NCBI RefSeq assembly: GCF_016863175.1
Contig: NZ_BOOJ01000047.1
Location: 124,001 to 188,000 of the forward strand
Reading direction: 5' to 3'
DNA length: 64,000 bases
Origin: Paraplanobispora siamensis
Lineage (GTDB): Bacteria > Actinomycetota > Actinomycetes > Streptosporangiales > Streptosporangiaceae
Part shown: positions 25,061-34,165 of the stretch, piece after piece
How positions within the stretch are numbered: position 1 is the stretch's first letter
Layout of the letters: each line of letters starts with the position of its first letter
The notes under the pieces: generated by a model
The model's database searches: none
Told to the model about the DNA's origin: nothing
Seen by the model: only the letters and a program-made list of their open reading frames with translations
Position numbers and translations under genes: made by a program

Positions 25061-25831
25061 ATGGACGAAGTAATCGAGCGAGCCGTCCTGCGAGTGATCG
25101 AGAGCATGCACGAGAACTTCGGCGAGCAGATCACCGTCGATGACATGGCCCGTACCGCGATGTTCAGCAAGTTCCACTTCTCCCGCGTCTTCCAACGGGT
25201 CACCGGGCTGTCCCCGGGGCGTTTCCTGTCGGCGGTACGGCTGCGCGAGGCCAAGCGGCTGCTCGCCTCCACCTCGCTGAGCATCACGAACATCAGCCAC
25301 CAGGTGGGCTACTCCAGCGTCGGCACCTTCAGCTCCCGCTTCACCTACAGCGTGGGCCTGCCGCCGAGCAAGTACCGCCGGCACATGAGCGTCACGGCCC
25401 AGCTCCTGACCGCCGGAGGGCAGCACCCGCCGGGCACGGTGACCACCACCCTGCACGGCGAGATCGTCTCCCCGCTGCCGGACCGGCCGGTCTTCGCCGG
25501 GCTGTTCCCCGACCAGATCCTGGAGGGCCGCCCCGTCAGCTACACGCTGCTCGACCGGCCCGGCCCCTACGTGCTGGAGAACGTGCCCGAGGGCCGCTGG
25601 CACCTGATCGCCCAGTCCGTGGCCGCGGGCCGGGACAACGCCATCCACTACCCGCCCGGCGGCGACGAGGCGCTGTGCATCGCCCGCCACGGGCCGGTCA
25701 CCGTCGAGGCGGGCGGCGCGCCGCAGCGCGCCGACGTCCGGCTCAAGCCGATGCGCCCGCTCGACCCGCCGGTGCTGCTGGCGCTGCGCGACCTGCTGGC
25801 CGCCCGGGTCCCCCCGGGCACCCCCGTCTGA
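25061..25831 (+). CDS. AraC-family transcriptional regulator
   Basis: 256 residues. Unusually for the family, the double helix-turn-helix is N-terminal (about 5-105; ITVDDMARTAMFSKFHFSRVF and LSITNISHQVGYSSVGTFSSRF as the two motifs, each cut here). The C-terminal half (about 120-250) is a possible small-molecule domain. The gap before it (24787-25060) is AT-richer and probably holds its promoter. It is convergent with the P450 gene at the 3' end of the enediyne operon and could regulate it. Confidence 0.85.
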   Translation: MDEVIERAVLRVIESMHENFGEQITVDDMARTAMFSKFHFSRVFQRVTGLSPGRFLSAVRLREAKRLLASTSLSITNISHQVGYSSVGTFSSRFTYSVGLPPSKYRRHMSVTAQLLTAGGQHPPGTVTTTLHGEIVSPLPDRPVFAGLFPDQILEGRPVSYTLLDRPGPYVLENVPEGRWHLIAQSVAAGRDNAIHYPPGGDEALCIARHGPVTVEAGGAPQRADVRLKPMRPLDPPVLLALRDLLAARVPPGTPV

Positions 25832-25864
25832 ACATCCCCGTCCGGCCGGACGGCCCGGAACGAC

Positions 25865-25901
25865 GAGCCGCGAGCGGTGACCACGCCACCGCCCGCGGCT
25901 C
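25865..25901. terminator. Bidirectional terminator between AraC gene and enediyne operon
   Basis: Nested stem: GAGCCGCG / CGCGGCTC outside and GCGGTG / CACCGC-type pairing inside, followed by CTTCTCTT on the + strand. It sits between convergent genes. Confidence 0.7.
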
Positions 25902-25920
25902 TTCTCTTCCCTCGTCCTGC

Positions 25921-27309
25921 TCAGGCGAGGCTGACGGTCATCGGCAGCCCTCCCCTGACCCGCAGCGACAGCATCGCCTCGGGGACCGCGGGACGGCCGG
26001 GCAGCCCGGTCAGCCGCAGCTCGCGCACGACCATGGCCAGCACGAACGTCGCCTCCATCATCCCCAGGTGGTTGCCGACGCAGAAGCGCGGGCCCGCGCC
26101 GAACGGGATGTAGGCGTACCGGGGCCGGCCCGAGGGACGGCCGGGGTCGAACCGCTCCGGGTCGAACCGCTCCGGGTCGTTCCAGAAGGCCGGATGCCGG
26201 TGCAGCGTGTACGGGCTGATCATCACATCGGCGCCCGCCGGCACGTGGTAGCCACCCACCTCGTCGTCCCGCTGCGCCACCCGGGTCAGCGCCCACACCG
26301 GCGGGTACAGGCGCATGACCTCCTCCACCACCATCGCCGTGTACCTGAGCCGGTGGAGGTCCTCGTAGACCGGCAGCCGGTCGCCCAGCACGCTCACCGC
26401 CTCCTCGCGCAGCCGCTCGCGCACCTGCGGGTGCCGGTCGAGCAGGTGGAAGGCCCACGAGAGCGTGCTGGCCGTCGTCTCGTGCCCGGCCAGCAGTACG
26501 GTCACCAGCTCCTCGCGCAATCGCCGCCGGGCGGCGCGGGCGCCGCCGGGTAGCCGCCGCGCCGAATCGATCATGCGGGACAGCAGGTCGTCGCCGGGGC
26601 GCCCGGCCCGGTCGAGCACGAGGCGGTCGGCGACCCGGTACAGCTCCCGGCGCGCCCGGCGGAAGCGCAGGTGCAGCGGGAGCGGGAGCCACAGCGGCAC
26701 CATGCTCAGGGACACCATCTCGAACATCGCCTGGTCCTGCACGCCCTCGAAGGAGTGCCCGATCGAGGTGAAGGCCCCGAGGTCGGCGTCGAGCAGGGTA
26801 CGGCCGAGCACGCCGAGGGTGAGCCCGGTCATCTCCTCGGCCATGTCGACCGGCGCCCCGCCCGCGTGCGCGCGCAGCCGCTCCACCAGCCGGGCCGCCT
26901 CCGCGGCGACGGCGGCGTCCTGGTGGGCGAGGCGCTTGTTCTGGAACATCGGCTGGACCGCCCTGCGCTGGCGGCGCCACACCTCGCCCTCGCTGGTCAG
27001 CAGCCCGTCGCCGATGACGCGCCGCGCCTCGGCCAGGCCGATGCCCTTGTGGTAGCCGGAGCTGTTGTCGGCCAGCACGTGCTTGGCGTGGTCGGGGTGG
27101 TTGAACAGGTAGATGGTCTTGGGCCCGATGGAGATGCGGACCGCGTCGCCGTACCGCGCCGCGGCCGACGACAGCAGCCCGATCCGGTCGGTCACCAGTT
27201 GCCTGAACAGGCTCGGCGCCGCCGTACGGGGCGGGCCGGGCGGCACCGCGCGGGTGCCGCCCGGGAGCACCGGCGTGGCCGCCGTGACCCGTGTGCCCGT
27301 GATACTCAT
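25921..27309 (-). CDS. Cytochrome P450, enediyne cassette
   Basis: 462 residues. Class marks are intact: oxygen-binding I-helix AGHETTA, K-helix ExxR in EEVMRLYPP, and the haem loop FGAGPRFCVGNHLG with Cys410 as iron ligand. No membrane anchor, so a soluble bacterial P450. The start ATG overlaps the flavin reductase stop (ATGA), making it the last gene of the enediyne operon. Position and type match the P450 (E7) conserved in nine-membered enediyne clusters such as C-1027; a core oxidation is therefore likely. Redox partners are not encoded nearby, and the adjacent flavin reductase serves flavin monooxygenases rather than P450s. Confidence 0.9.
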   Translation of the reverse strand: MSITGTRVTAATPVLPGGTRAVPPGPPRTAAPSLFRQLVTDRIGLLSSAAARYGDAVRISIGPKTIYLFNHPDHAKHVLADNSSGYHKGIGLAEARRVIGDGLLTSEGEVWRRQRRAVQPMFQNKRLAHQDAAVAAEAARLVERLRAHAGGAPVDMAEEMTGLTLGVLGRTLLDADLGAFTSIGHSFEGVQDQAMFEMVSLSMVPLWLPLPLHLRFRRARRELYRVADRLVLDRAGRPGDDLLSRMIDSARRLPGGARAARRRLREELVTVLLAGHETTASTLSWAFHLLDRHPQVRERLREEAVSVLGDRLPVYEDLHRLRYTAMVVEEVMRLYPPVWALTRVAQRDDEVGGYHVPAGADVMISPYTLHRHPAFWNDPERFDPERFDPGRPSGRPRYAYIPFGAGPRFCVGNHLGMMEATFVLAMVVRELRLTGLPGRPAVPEAMLSLRVRGGLPMTVSLA

Positions 27310-27866
27310 GCCGTGACCGCGCTCAGCTCCGAGGAGATCCCCTGGAACCGTCCCCGGTAGACCACCAGACCGCCGGCCTCCCGCTGGTAGACCGAGAGCA
27401 CCCTGCCGATGAAGATCGTGTGGTCGCCCCCGTCGTAGGAGCGCCACACCTGGCATTCGAACCCGGTGACGGCGTCGGCGATGAGCGGCACCGCGGTGAG
27501 GTCGCCGGGCAGCCAGTCGACCTCCTCGAACTGCGCCGCGCCGAGCGGCCGGTAGCGGTTGGCGAAGTGCCGGGCCGTCTTCTCCTGGTGCGCCGCCAGC
27601 ACCGAGACACCGAAGAAGTCCTTGGTGCCCAGGTGCTGGTGCATCACCGCGCCCTTGCCGATGCACACCAGCAGCAGCGGCGGGTCGAGCGAGACCGAGG
27701 TGAAGGAGTTGGCGGTCATGGCGTGCGGCACGGAGCCGCCCGTCGTCACCACGGTGACACCGGTGGCGAAGGTCCCGAACGCGTCGCGCAGGGTCCTGGC
27801 GTCCGTCGTCTCCAGGCTCCTGACGTCCGTCGTCTCCAGGGATGCGGTTGATGGATGGAGTTGCAC
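27306..27866 (-). CDS. Flavin reductase (SgcE6-like)
   Basis: 186 residues of the FMN-binding flavin reductase family: FATGVTVVTT, ANSFTSVSLDPPLLLVCI (cut) and the closing region match HpaC/SgcE6. It supplies FADH2 or FMNH2 to a two-component monooxygenase. The GTG at 27866 has a strong AGGAGG site. Its N-terminus carries a short duplication, SLETTDVR-SLETTDAR. It overlaps the P450 start and follows the thioesterase by 20 bp. SgcE6 is the reductase partner of SgcC in C-1027; the partner monooxygenase here is not identified. Confidence 0.88.
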   Translation of the reverse strand: MQLHPSTASLETTDVRSLETTDARTLRDAFGTFATGVTVVTTGGSVPHAMTANSFTSVSLDPPLLLVCIGKGAVMHQHLGTKDFFGVSVLAAHQEKTARHFANRYRPLGAAQFEEVDWLPGDLTAVPLIADAVTGFECQVWRSYDGGDHTIFIGRVLSVYQREAGGLVVYRGRFQGISSELSAVTA

Positions 27867-27886
27867 GCTGTCCTCCTGATCCGCGC

Positions 27887-28315
27887 CTACGACGCGTACG
27901 GTTCGAGCGCCCTGACCAGCGGTTCGGGAACCCTGGCGGGTGAGGTGCGGGTGTTCGGCCCGCGCATGCAGGCCACCCGCTGCTTGCCGCGGGCGATGAG
28001 CGTCTCGCTCCCGTCCGCGTCCAGCCGGACGTAGTCGAAGCTGAACTCGAGCTGGGTCTGCGCGAGCTCGCCCAGGCGCATCCGGATGGACAGTTCGTCG
28101 AAGGCCGTGATCTCGGCGAAGAACTCGCACTCGACCTTGAGGGTGAAGAGCTTCAGGTCGTCCTGGAGGTCGGCGAGCACCTCGGGGGCCCGCTCCTTCA
28201 GGAACATCTCCCTGCAGCGTCCCTGCCACCGCAGATAGTTGACGTAGTAGACGTTGCCGACGATGTTCGTCTCTTCGAAGCCCACCGTGTGGAGATACTC
28301 GAAGTACTTGCTCAT
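27887..28315 (-). CDS. Enediyne hotdog-fold thioesterase (E10 / CalE7 / DynE7 type)
   Basis: 142 residues. EETNIVGNVYYVNYLRWQGR near the start is the enediyne variant of the 4-hydroxybenzoyl-CoA thioesterase signature, with a conserved Asn/Arg region in place of the usual acidic nucleophile. It releases the polyene product from the PksE carrier domain. It begins 3 bp after the PksE stop codon, so translation is coupled. Length equals the family norm. Confidence 0.93.
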   Translation of the reverse strand: MSKYFEYLHTVGFEETNIVGNVYYVNYLRWQGRCREMFLKERAPEVLADLQDDLKLFTLKVECEFFAEITAFDELSIRMRLGELAQTQLEFSFDYVRLDADGSETLIARGKQRVACMRGPNTRTSPARVPEPLVRALEPYAS

Positions 28316-28318
28316 GGT

Positions 28319-31300
28319 CTATGACCGCCCTTCGGTGAGAACCGCCACGACGACGGGGTGCTCGACGCCCCGCACGGACGTGGCCAGCGTCGCGATCCGC
28401 AGGTCCTGCGCGCCGAAGACCGTCCACGCGCCGCCTGCGCCCGGGAGCGGGGCGAGCGGGGTGTCCGGCGGCAGGCCGGCCGCCTTCAGGCACTCGGCTG
28501 CGGCCAGGACCCGCGCGCCCGCGGTGTCGGGACTCTCGCCCGTCTGCGCGGCGACCCGCCCGGCCAGCGGCGCGTGCGCGCCCAGCAGGTCCCGGTGCTC
28601 CTGCTCCGGCCGGATGACGACCGGCGCGACGGCGCATCCCACGGGGCCCGGGGCCGCGACGCACAATGTCATCCCGGGCACGTGGGCGGCCGAGACCTCC
28701 GGCCCGCCCTCGATCCGCGGCACGCCGCCGGAACCGGAACCTGCCCCGGCCCCGCCGGAACCGGACCCGGCCCCGACGGGGCCGTACCCGACCTCGACCG
28801 CGCGGCCGAGCGCCCGGCCGAGGCCCGCGGCGGTGTGCGCCCGCTCGTCCTGCGGGTCGTCCGGCTGGTGCGGCTCGACGGCGACCGCGATCCGCTGCCC
28901 GGTCAGGTCCTCCAGCGTCCGCTCCAGGTAGGGGCCCAGCAGCGGCGCCGTCCAGGGGCCGCGGCCGTCCTTCTTGCGTACGGCCTGCAGGCGCAGGCCC
29001 TCCCAGCGTTCGACGACCTCGCCGTCCGGCGTGCGCACGGCGATGTCGTAGACGTAGGTGTCCCCGTCGCGCTCACGCTCGGCGGCGCAGTAGCGCAGCC
29101 CGCCGATCGCGGCGAGACCGGGACCGCCGGGATGGATCCGGTCGACCCCGGTGGGCAGCAGCGTGGCGTCCGGCACGCAGACCTGGTTGCCGTGCATCAG
29201 CGCGTCGCGCATGCCCGGATCGCCCAGGAGCAGGTCACCGGGGAGGAACGCGGCGAACCAGTCGCCGGTCTCCAGCGCCGCCACCTCGGCGTCGACGTGG
29301 CGCGCCGCCGCCCGGTGGTAGCGGCCCAGCCGCTGGAACCGCTTGCCCTGGAAGAGCACCTCGCCGTACATCTCGGTGGCCGGGTCTAGCGGGACCGGGG
29401 GCAGTCCCTCGGCCTGCTCGGGCGGCCCGGCGGGCGCCGTCTCGCCGGTCAGGCGCAGCCGGGCCCGGAAGTGGTCCACGTCGAAGCCGGTCTCCGCGCT
29501 GCGGATCGTCACCGCCAGCGTGTCGTCGTCGGTGACGGTGGCGGCGACGCGCAGCGTGGTGCTGCCGGCCGGCGGCACGATGATCGGGCGCAGGAACCGC
29601 GCCTCCTCGATGACCGGCACGGTGTCCCGCCCGGTGGTCGCCAGGGCGACCTGGGCCATGGCCTCCATGCCGAACACCGCGGGGAACAGCAGGTTGCCGT
29701 CCAGGAAGTGGTCGGGGAGATAGAGGTCGGTGCCGGCGTTGACCTCGACCTCCGAGACGAGCTCCACGCCGTGATAGCGCACCAGCGGCTTGCCGACGAA
29801 GCGCAGCAGCGGCAGCTCCGGCAGGTCGCGGGCGACGGTGCCGATGCCCTCGGTGCGCCCGCTGATCACCACGACGCCGGGCGTCCCGGGGTCGGCGACC
29901 AGGCGTCGCATGATCTCCACGCCCCGCTCCGCGGGGATCGGCGTGATGCCCTGCTCGACCAGCCGGTCCACGACCGACAGCCGCTCGCCCATGCCGACGT
30001 CGGACCAGACCGACCACTCCATGCAGATCGCGCGGCAGTCCGGATGCCGCCGGGCCGCCTCGGCCGTGAGGTCGGCCAGCCACTCGTTGGCCGTGGCGTA
30101 GTGGGCCTCGCCGTGCAGGCCCGCCCGGCCGATGATGCTGCCGAAGGTCACCAGCAGGCGCAGCCCGCCGGGTCGTACCGCCTCCAGCACGTGGCGCAGG
30201 CCGTCGACCTTGGGGGCGAAGGTGCGCCGGAAGGCGTCCATGTCCAGGCTCGCCAGGCCCGCGGGCTCGTTGCGCCCGGCGCCGTGCAGCACCGCGGTCA
30301 CCGGCCCGAGCTCGCGCTCGACCTCGGCGACGGCGCGGCGCACCTGATCGGCGTCGGTGACGTCGGCCCGCGCGTAGTGCACCCTCAGCCCGGAGTCGGC
30401 CATGCGCCGCAGGTTCCCGGCGAGCTCCTGGTCACCGGCCGGATCGGAACGGCCCAGTACGGCCAGCCGCGCGCCGCTGTCGGCGGCCATCGCGATGGCG
30501 CACTCGGCGGTGATGCCCTTGCCGCCGCCGGTGACCAGCAGGACGTCCTCGGCGCCCAGCGGCTGCTCGGTGCGCGCGGGCCGTACCGGCATCGCGCGCA
30601 TCACCGGGACCCGCCGTACGCCGCCGGCGTCGTAGTGGGCCTCGGCGAAGCCGGTGGTGGCCGCGACCTCGGCCGTCACCCAGGCGACCGCCTCGGGTAG
30701 CGGCGGTACGTGCACGACGGTGGTGCGCACGCGGGGGTCCTCCAGGTGGAGGGTCTTGGCCAGGCCCGCCGCGCCCCGGCCGTGCTGGACCAGGACGAAC
30801 CGGGTGCCCGGCCCGCCCGCCATGGCCGCCTTGGCGCCGAGCAGCGCCTGCTCGAGGTGCTCCTGCGCACACTCGGGGGGTAGGCACACCAGAACACCGG
30901 AACCGACCTTCCCTGCTTCGAGGGCCTCGCGCAGCGGCTCGGCGATCGGGGACCCGGGCGCCGCGAAGACCTGCCAGCTCCCGCTCTCCTGCGCCGCCGT
31001 CCGGGCTGGCAGCGGCCTGACGTCGAGGTCGACGGTGAAGGCCCTGACCCAGTCGGCGGCCGGGGCCACGCCCGCGGCCGCCGGCTCCCGCGGCTCGGTG
31101 GCCAGCCGGTCCAGCGCCTCGCCCAGTTCCCGCAGGCTCGCGGTGGCGAGGTTGGTGGGCGCCTGTCCCGCGGGCACGCCCAGCCGCTGGGTCGCCTGGT
31201 CGATGATGTGCATCACCGTGACCGAGCTCAGGTGCAGCTCGTCCAGCGGCCGGCTGTCCTCGGTCACCATCTCCAGGGGCAGCTCCGCGCGCTCGGCCGC

Positions 31301-34165
31301 CAGGTGGCGCAGCAGGTCGATGGTCGACTCCACCTGTGCCTCCTGCGGCCGCGTCCCCTCGGGCTTCGCCGCGGAGACCGGCCCGGCGGCCGGCGCGGGG
31401 GAACCGGCCGCCGGGCCGCCGGGCGTGCGGGCCGCCTGCGCGACCTTCACGTCCGGGGCCTGCTCGGCGGGGCTGGCGAAGAAGGCGAACTCCTGGCCGA
31501 CCTCCAGCGGCCGGACCAGCCGGCCGTGGAACAGTTCGTCGTGCGCGACGGGGACGCCGACGACGTAGGCGGCGCCGGCCACCCGCAGCAGCCCGGCCAG
31601 CGACTCGCCGTCGGTGTCCAGGGCGACCGCGGGGACCTGTGTCGCCTCGGCCGCCAGCCCGCTGAGCACCCGCCCGGGGCCGACCTCGACGAGCAGGTCC
31701 ATGCCCTCGGCCGCCAGCTCCACCGCCTGGGTGAAGAGCACGGGGGCGGTGATCTGCCGGTGCAGCAGCTGCGGGATGTCGGTGCCGGGCGGCAGCGCCG
31801 TCCCGGTGACCGTGGAGACCACCCGCCCCGCGATCGGGCCGAACCGCTCCTCGGCCAGCGCCTCGGCCAGCGCCTCGGCGGCCGGGGCCACCAGCGGCGA
31901 GTGGAAGGCGTGGGAGACCGGCAGCCTGGTCCAGGTCAGCCCCGCCCGCGCCGCCGCGCGCCCGACCTCCTCCACGGCCTCGACGGGCCCGGCGACGACG
32001 GTCTGGGTGGGGCCGTTGTAGCCGGCGATCACCACCGGCAGGTCGCCGATCAGGCCGGTCACGGTCTCGGGCGCCGCGCGGACGCCGGCCATCGTGCCCG
32101 ACTCGCTGTGCTCGGTCATGGCCCGGCCGCGCTTGGTCGCCACCCGCAGGAGGTCCTCCTCCTCCATGGCGCCGGCCCAGTGCAGCGCCGACAGCTCGCC
32201 CAGGCTGTGGCCGACCGCCACGTCGGCGTCGATGCCGAGCAGGGACAGCGCCCGCAGCCCGGCCATGGAGTCGGTGACGATGCGGGGCTGGGCGACCGCG
32301 GTGGCCACCATGTCGCCGCCGGTGGGCAGCGCCGCCCTGGCGTAGACCTCCTCGACGTCGGCGAAGCGCCGGCGCAGCGCGCCGCCGCCGGTGCCGCGCC
32401 CCGACCCCTGGCCGGGGAACAGGAAGCCGACCCTGGCCCGCCCGGCCGCGTGACCGGCGAAGGCCTTGCCGTCGGGGGTGAACAGGCTCTCCTCCCCCGA
32501 CTCCAGGGCCGACAGCACCCGCCGCAGCTGCCGCTCGGCGTCCTCGGGGGAGGACACCACGACGGCGGCGCGGTAGGGCAGGTCGCGCAGCTCGCGCTGG
32601 AGCGTGGCGGCCAGGTCCGCGAGCTGGGAGTAGGAGATCGCGGGCACGAAGTCGGCCAGCCTGGCCAGCCGTTCGCGCAGCGCCCGCGGCGAGGCCCCGT
32701 CGACCAGCAGCAGCTCCGCGTCCTGCAGCGAGGCGGCCAGCGCCCGGGTGCGGGTGGACGGGGGCCGCCGCCGGGAGGCGGTGCTCTCCAGCACGACGTG
32801 GGTGTTGATGCCGCCGAAGCCCATGGCGGTGACGCCGGCGCGCAGCGGCGCGTCGGCCGGCCAGGGCTCGGCCTTGCGCAGCACGCGCAGGGCCGCCGGT
32901 TCCTCGGTCAGCACCTGGTGCGGCTCGACGCAGCCGATGGTCGGCGGCAGCACCTGCTCGTGCACGGCCATCGCCGCCTTGATCAGCCCGGCCACCCCGG
33001 CCGCCGCCTTGGTGTGCCCGATCATCCCCTTGATCGAGCCGACCGCCGCGGGCGCCGCCCCGGGGTCCGCCTCGGCCCGGGCGCCGGACAGCGCCTTGAG
33101 CTCGGTGGCGTCGCCCAGGGCCGTGCCGGTGCCGTGGCCCTCGAACAGGGCGACGGTGCCGATGCCGAAGCCCGCCTTGTCGTAGGCCCGCTTCAGCGCG
33201 AGCTGGTAGCCGCTGACCTCGGGGCGGGTGATGCCGCCCTTGCCGTCGGAGGAGATGCCCCATCCGGCCACGGTGGCGTAGATCCGGTGCCCGGCCGCCA
33301 CCGCGTCCTCCTCCCGCATCAGCACGACCATGCCGCAGCCCTCGCCCGGCCAGAAGCCGTTGGAGTGCCGGTCGTAGAGCCGGAAGTCGCTCTTGGCCAG
33401 CGCCCCGGTCTTGGCGAAACCGACGATCTCGAAGGGGTCGATGGACAGGTCCACCCCGCCGGCGACGGCGACGTCGAGGTCGCCGTCGCTCAGCGCCTTG
33501 CCCGCCGTCACCACCGACAGCAGCGACGAGGAGCAGGCGCCGTCGACGGTGTAGCCGCCCCCGTTGAGGTCGAAGTGGTTGCAGATCCGTCCGGCGATGG
33601 TGTTGGACAGGCCGCCGGCGAGGGTGTCCTCGTCGATGGCCGGGAACGGGCTCTTGTAGGCGGCCTCGTAGTCGGACAGGAAGCTCGCCAGCCTGTCGTC
33701 GTCCCAGCCCTGTTCCCTGAGCGCGGCGGCGAGCGTGCGCCGGACGTACGGCCAGCGCAGCCGGAGCACGTTCGCCCTGGTGAACTCACCGGTGAGGGTG
33801 TTGCCCACGACCACGCCGGTGCGGTCCCTCGGCAGGCCCTCGGCCCCCGGGAAGCCCGCGTCCTCCAGCGCCCGGCCCGCCATGTCGAGCGCGAGCCAGT
33901 GGGTCAGGTCGGTCGAGCGGTAGGTGCTCCCGGCGATCCGGTAGGCGATCCGGTCGAACTCGTAGCCCTCGATGACCGCGGCGGTGCGCGCGTAGAAGCG
34001 GTCGGGGGTGGCCGGGTCGGGGTCCCAGTAGTCCTCCAGCCTCATGCGGACGTCTGGCAGGCGGCGGAAGGCGCGGCGGCCGGCGACCGCGTTCTCCCAC
34101 AGCTCCCGGGGCGAGGCCGCGTCCGGGTAGCGGCAGGCCATGCCGACGATGGCGATCCTGGTCAT
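28319..34165 (-). CDS. pksE: Iterative enediyne polyketide synthase PksE (KS-AT-ACP-KR-DH-PPTase)
   Basis: 1948 residues, the usual PksE size. Domains: ketosynthase 1-460 with Cys211 (DGACSSS), His344 and His384; acyltransferase about 575-890 with Ser654 (GHSLGE); central ACP about 945-1020 with DELHLSS (Ser980/981); ketoreductase about 1200-1440 (GGGKGIT, Ser1343, Tyr1356); dehydratase about 1455-1735 (His1486 in DHFLDGNLLFP); C-terminal PPTase about 1750-1948. It builds the linear polyene that starts enediyne cores. In the PPTase domain the conserved GCDxE reads GCAVA (1843-1847), with both acidic ligands lost, and a Gly/Ser-rich insert precedes it (1796-1815). The ATG overlaps the UnbU stop. 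Confidence 0.96.
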   Translation of the reverse strand: MTRIAIVGMACRYPDAASPRELWENAVAGRRAFRRLPDVRMRLEDYWDPDPATPDRFYARTAAVIEGYEFDRIAYRIAGSTYRSTDLTHWLALDMAGRALEDAGFPGAEGLPRDRTGVVVGNTLTGEFTRANVLRLRWPYVRRTLAAALREQGWDDDRLASFLSDYEAAYKSPFPAIDEDTLAGGLSNTIAGRICNHFDLNGGGYTVDGACSSSLLSVVTAGKALSDGDLDVAVAGGVDLSIDPFEIVGFAKTGALAKSDFRLYDRHSNGFWPGEGCGMVVLMREEDAVAAGHRIYATVAGWGISSDGKGGITRPEVSGYQLALKRAYDKAGFGIGTVALFEGHGTGTALGDATELKALSGARAEADPGAAPAAVGSIKGMIGHTKAAAGVAGLIKAAMAVHEQVLPPTIGCVEPHQVLTEEPAALRVLRKAEPWPADAPLRAGVTAMGFGGINTHVVLESTASRRRPPSTRTRALAASLQDAELLLVDGASPRALRERLARLADFVPAISYSQLADLAATLQRELRDLPYRAAVVVSSPEDAERQLRRVLSALESGEESLFTPDGKAFAGHAAGRARVGFLFPGQGSGRGTGGGALRRRFADVEEVYARAALPTGGDMVATAVAQPRIVTDSMAGLRALSLLGIDADVAVGHSLGELSALHWAGAMEEEDLLRVATKRGRAMTEHSESGTMAGVRAAPETVTGLIGDLPVVIAGYNGPTQTVVAGPVEAVEEVGRAAARAGLTWTRLPVSHAFHSPLVAPAAEALAEALAEERFGPIAGRVVSTVTGTALPPGTDIPQLLHRQITAPVLFTQAVELAAEGMDLLVEVGPGRVLSGLAAEATQVPAVALDTDGESLAGLLRVAGAAYVVGVPVAHDELFHGRLVRPLEVGQEFAFFASPAEQAPDVKVAQAARTPGGPAAGSPAPAAGPVSAAKPEGTRPQEAQVESTIDLLRHLAAERAELPLEMVTEDSRPLDELHLSSVTVMHIIDQATQRLGVPAGQAPTNLATASLRELGEALDRLATEPREPAAAGVAPAADWVRAFTVDLDVRPLPARTAAQESGSWQVFAAPGSPIAEPLREALEAGKVGSGVLVCLPPECAQEHLEQALLGAKAAMAGGPGTRFVLVQHGRGAAGLAKTLHLEDPRVRTTVVHVPPLPEAVAWVTAEVAATTGFAEAHYDAGGVRRVPVMRAMPVRPARTEQPLGAEDVLLVTGGGKGITAECAIAMAADSGARLAVLGRSDPAGDQELAGNLRRMADSGLRVHYARADVTDADQVRRAVAEVERELGPVTAVLHGAGRNEPAGLASLDMDAFRRTFAPKVDGLRHVLEAVRPGGLRLLVTFGSIIGRAGLHGEAHYATANEWLADLTAEAARRHPDCRAICMEWSVWSDVGMGERLSVVDRLVEQGITPIPAERGVEIMRRLVADPGTPGVVVISGRTEGIGTVARDLPELPLLRFVGKPLVRYHGVELVSEVEVNAGTDLYLPDHFLDGNLLFPAVFGMEAMAQVALATTGRDTVPVIEEARFLRPIIVPPAGSTTLRVAATVTDDDTLAVTIRSAETGFDVDHFRARLRLTGETAPAGPPEQAEGLPPVPLDPATEMYGEVLFQGKRFQRLGRYHRAAARHVDAEVAALETGDWFAAFLPGDLLLGDPGMRDALMHGNQVCVPDATLLPTGVDRIHPGGPGLAAIGGLRYCAAERERDGDTYVYDIAVRTPDGEVVERWEGLRLQAVRKKDGRGPWTAPLLGPYLERTLEDLTGQRIAVAVEPHQPDDPQDERAHTAAGLGRALGRAVEVGYGPVGAGSGSGGAGAGSGSGGVPRIEGGPEVSAAHVPGMTLCVAAPGPVGCAVAPVVIRPEQEHRDLLGAHAPLAGRVAAQTGESPDTAGARVLAAAECLKAAGLPPDTPLAPLPGAGGAWTVFGAQDLRIATLATSVRGVEHPVVVAVLTEGRS

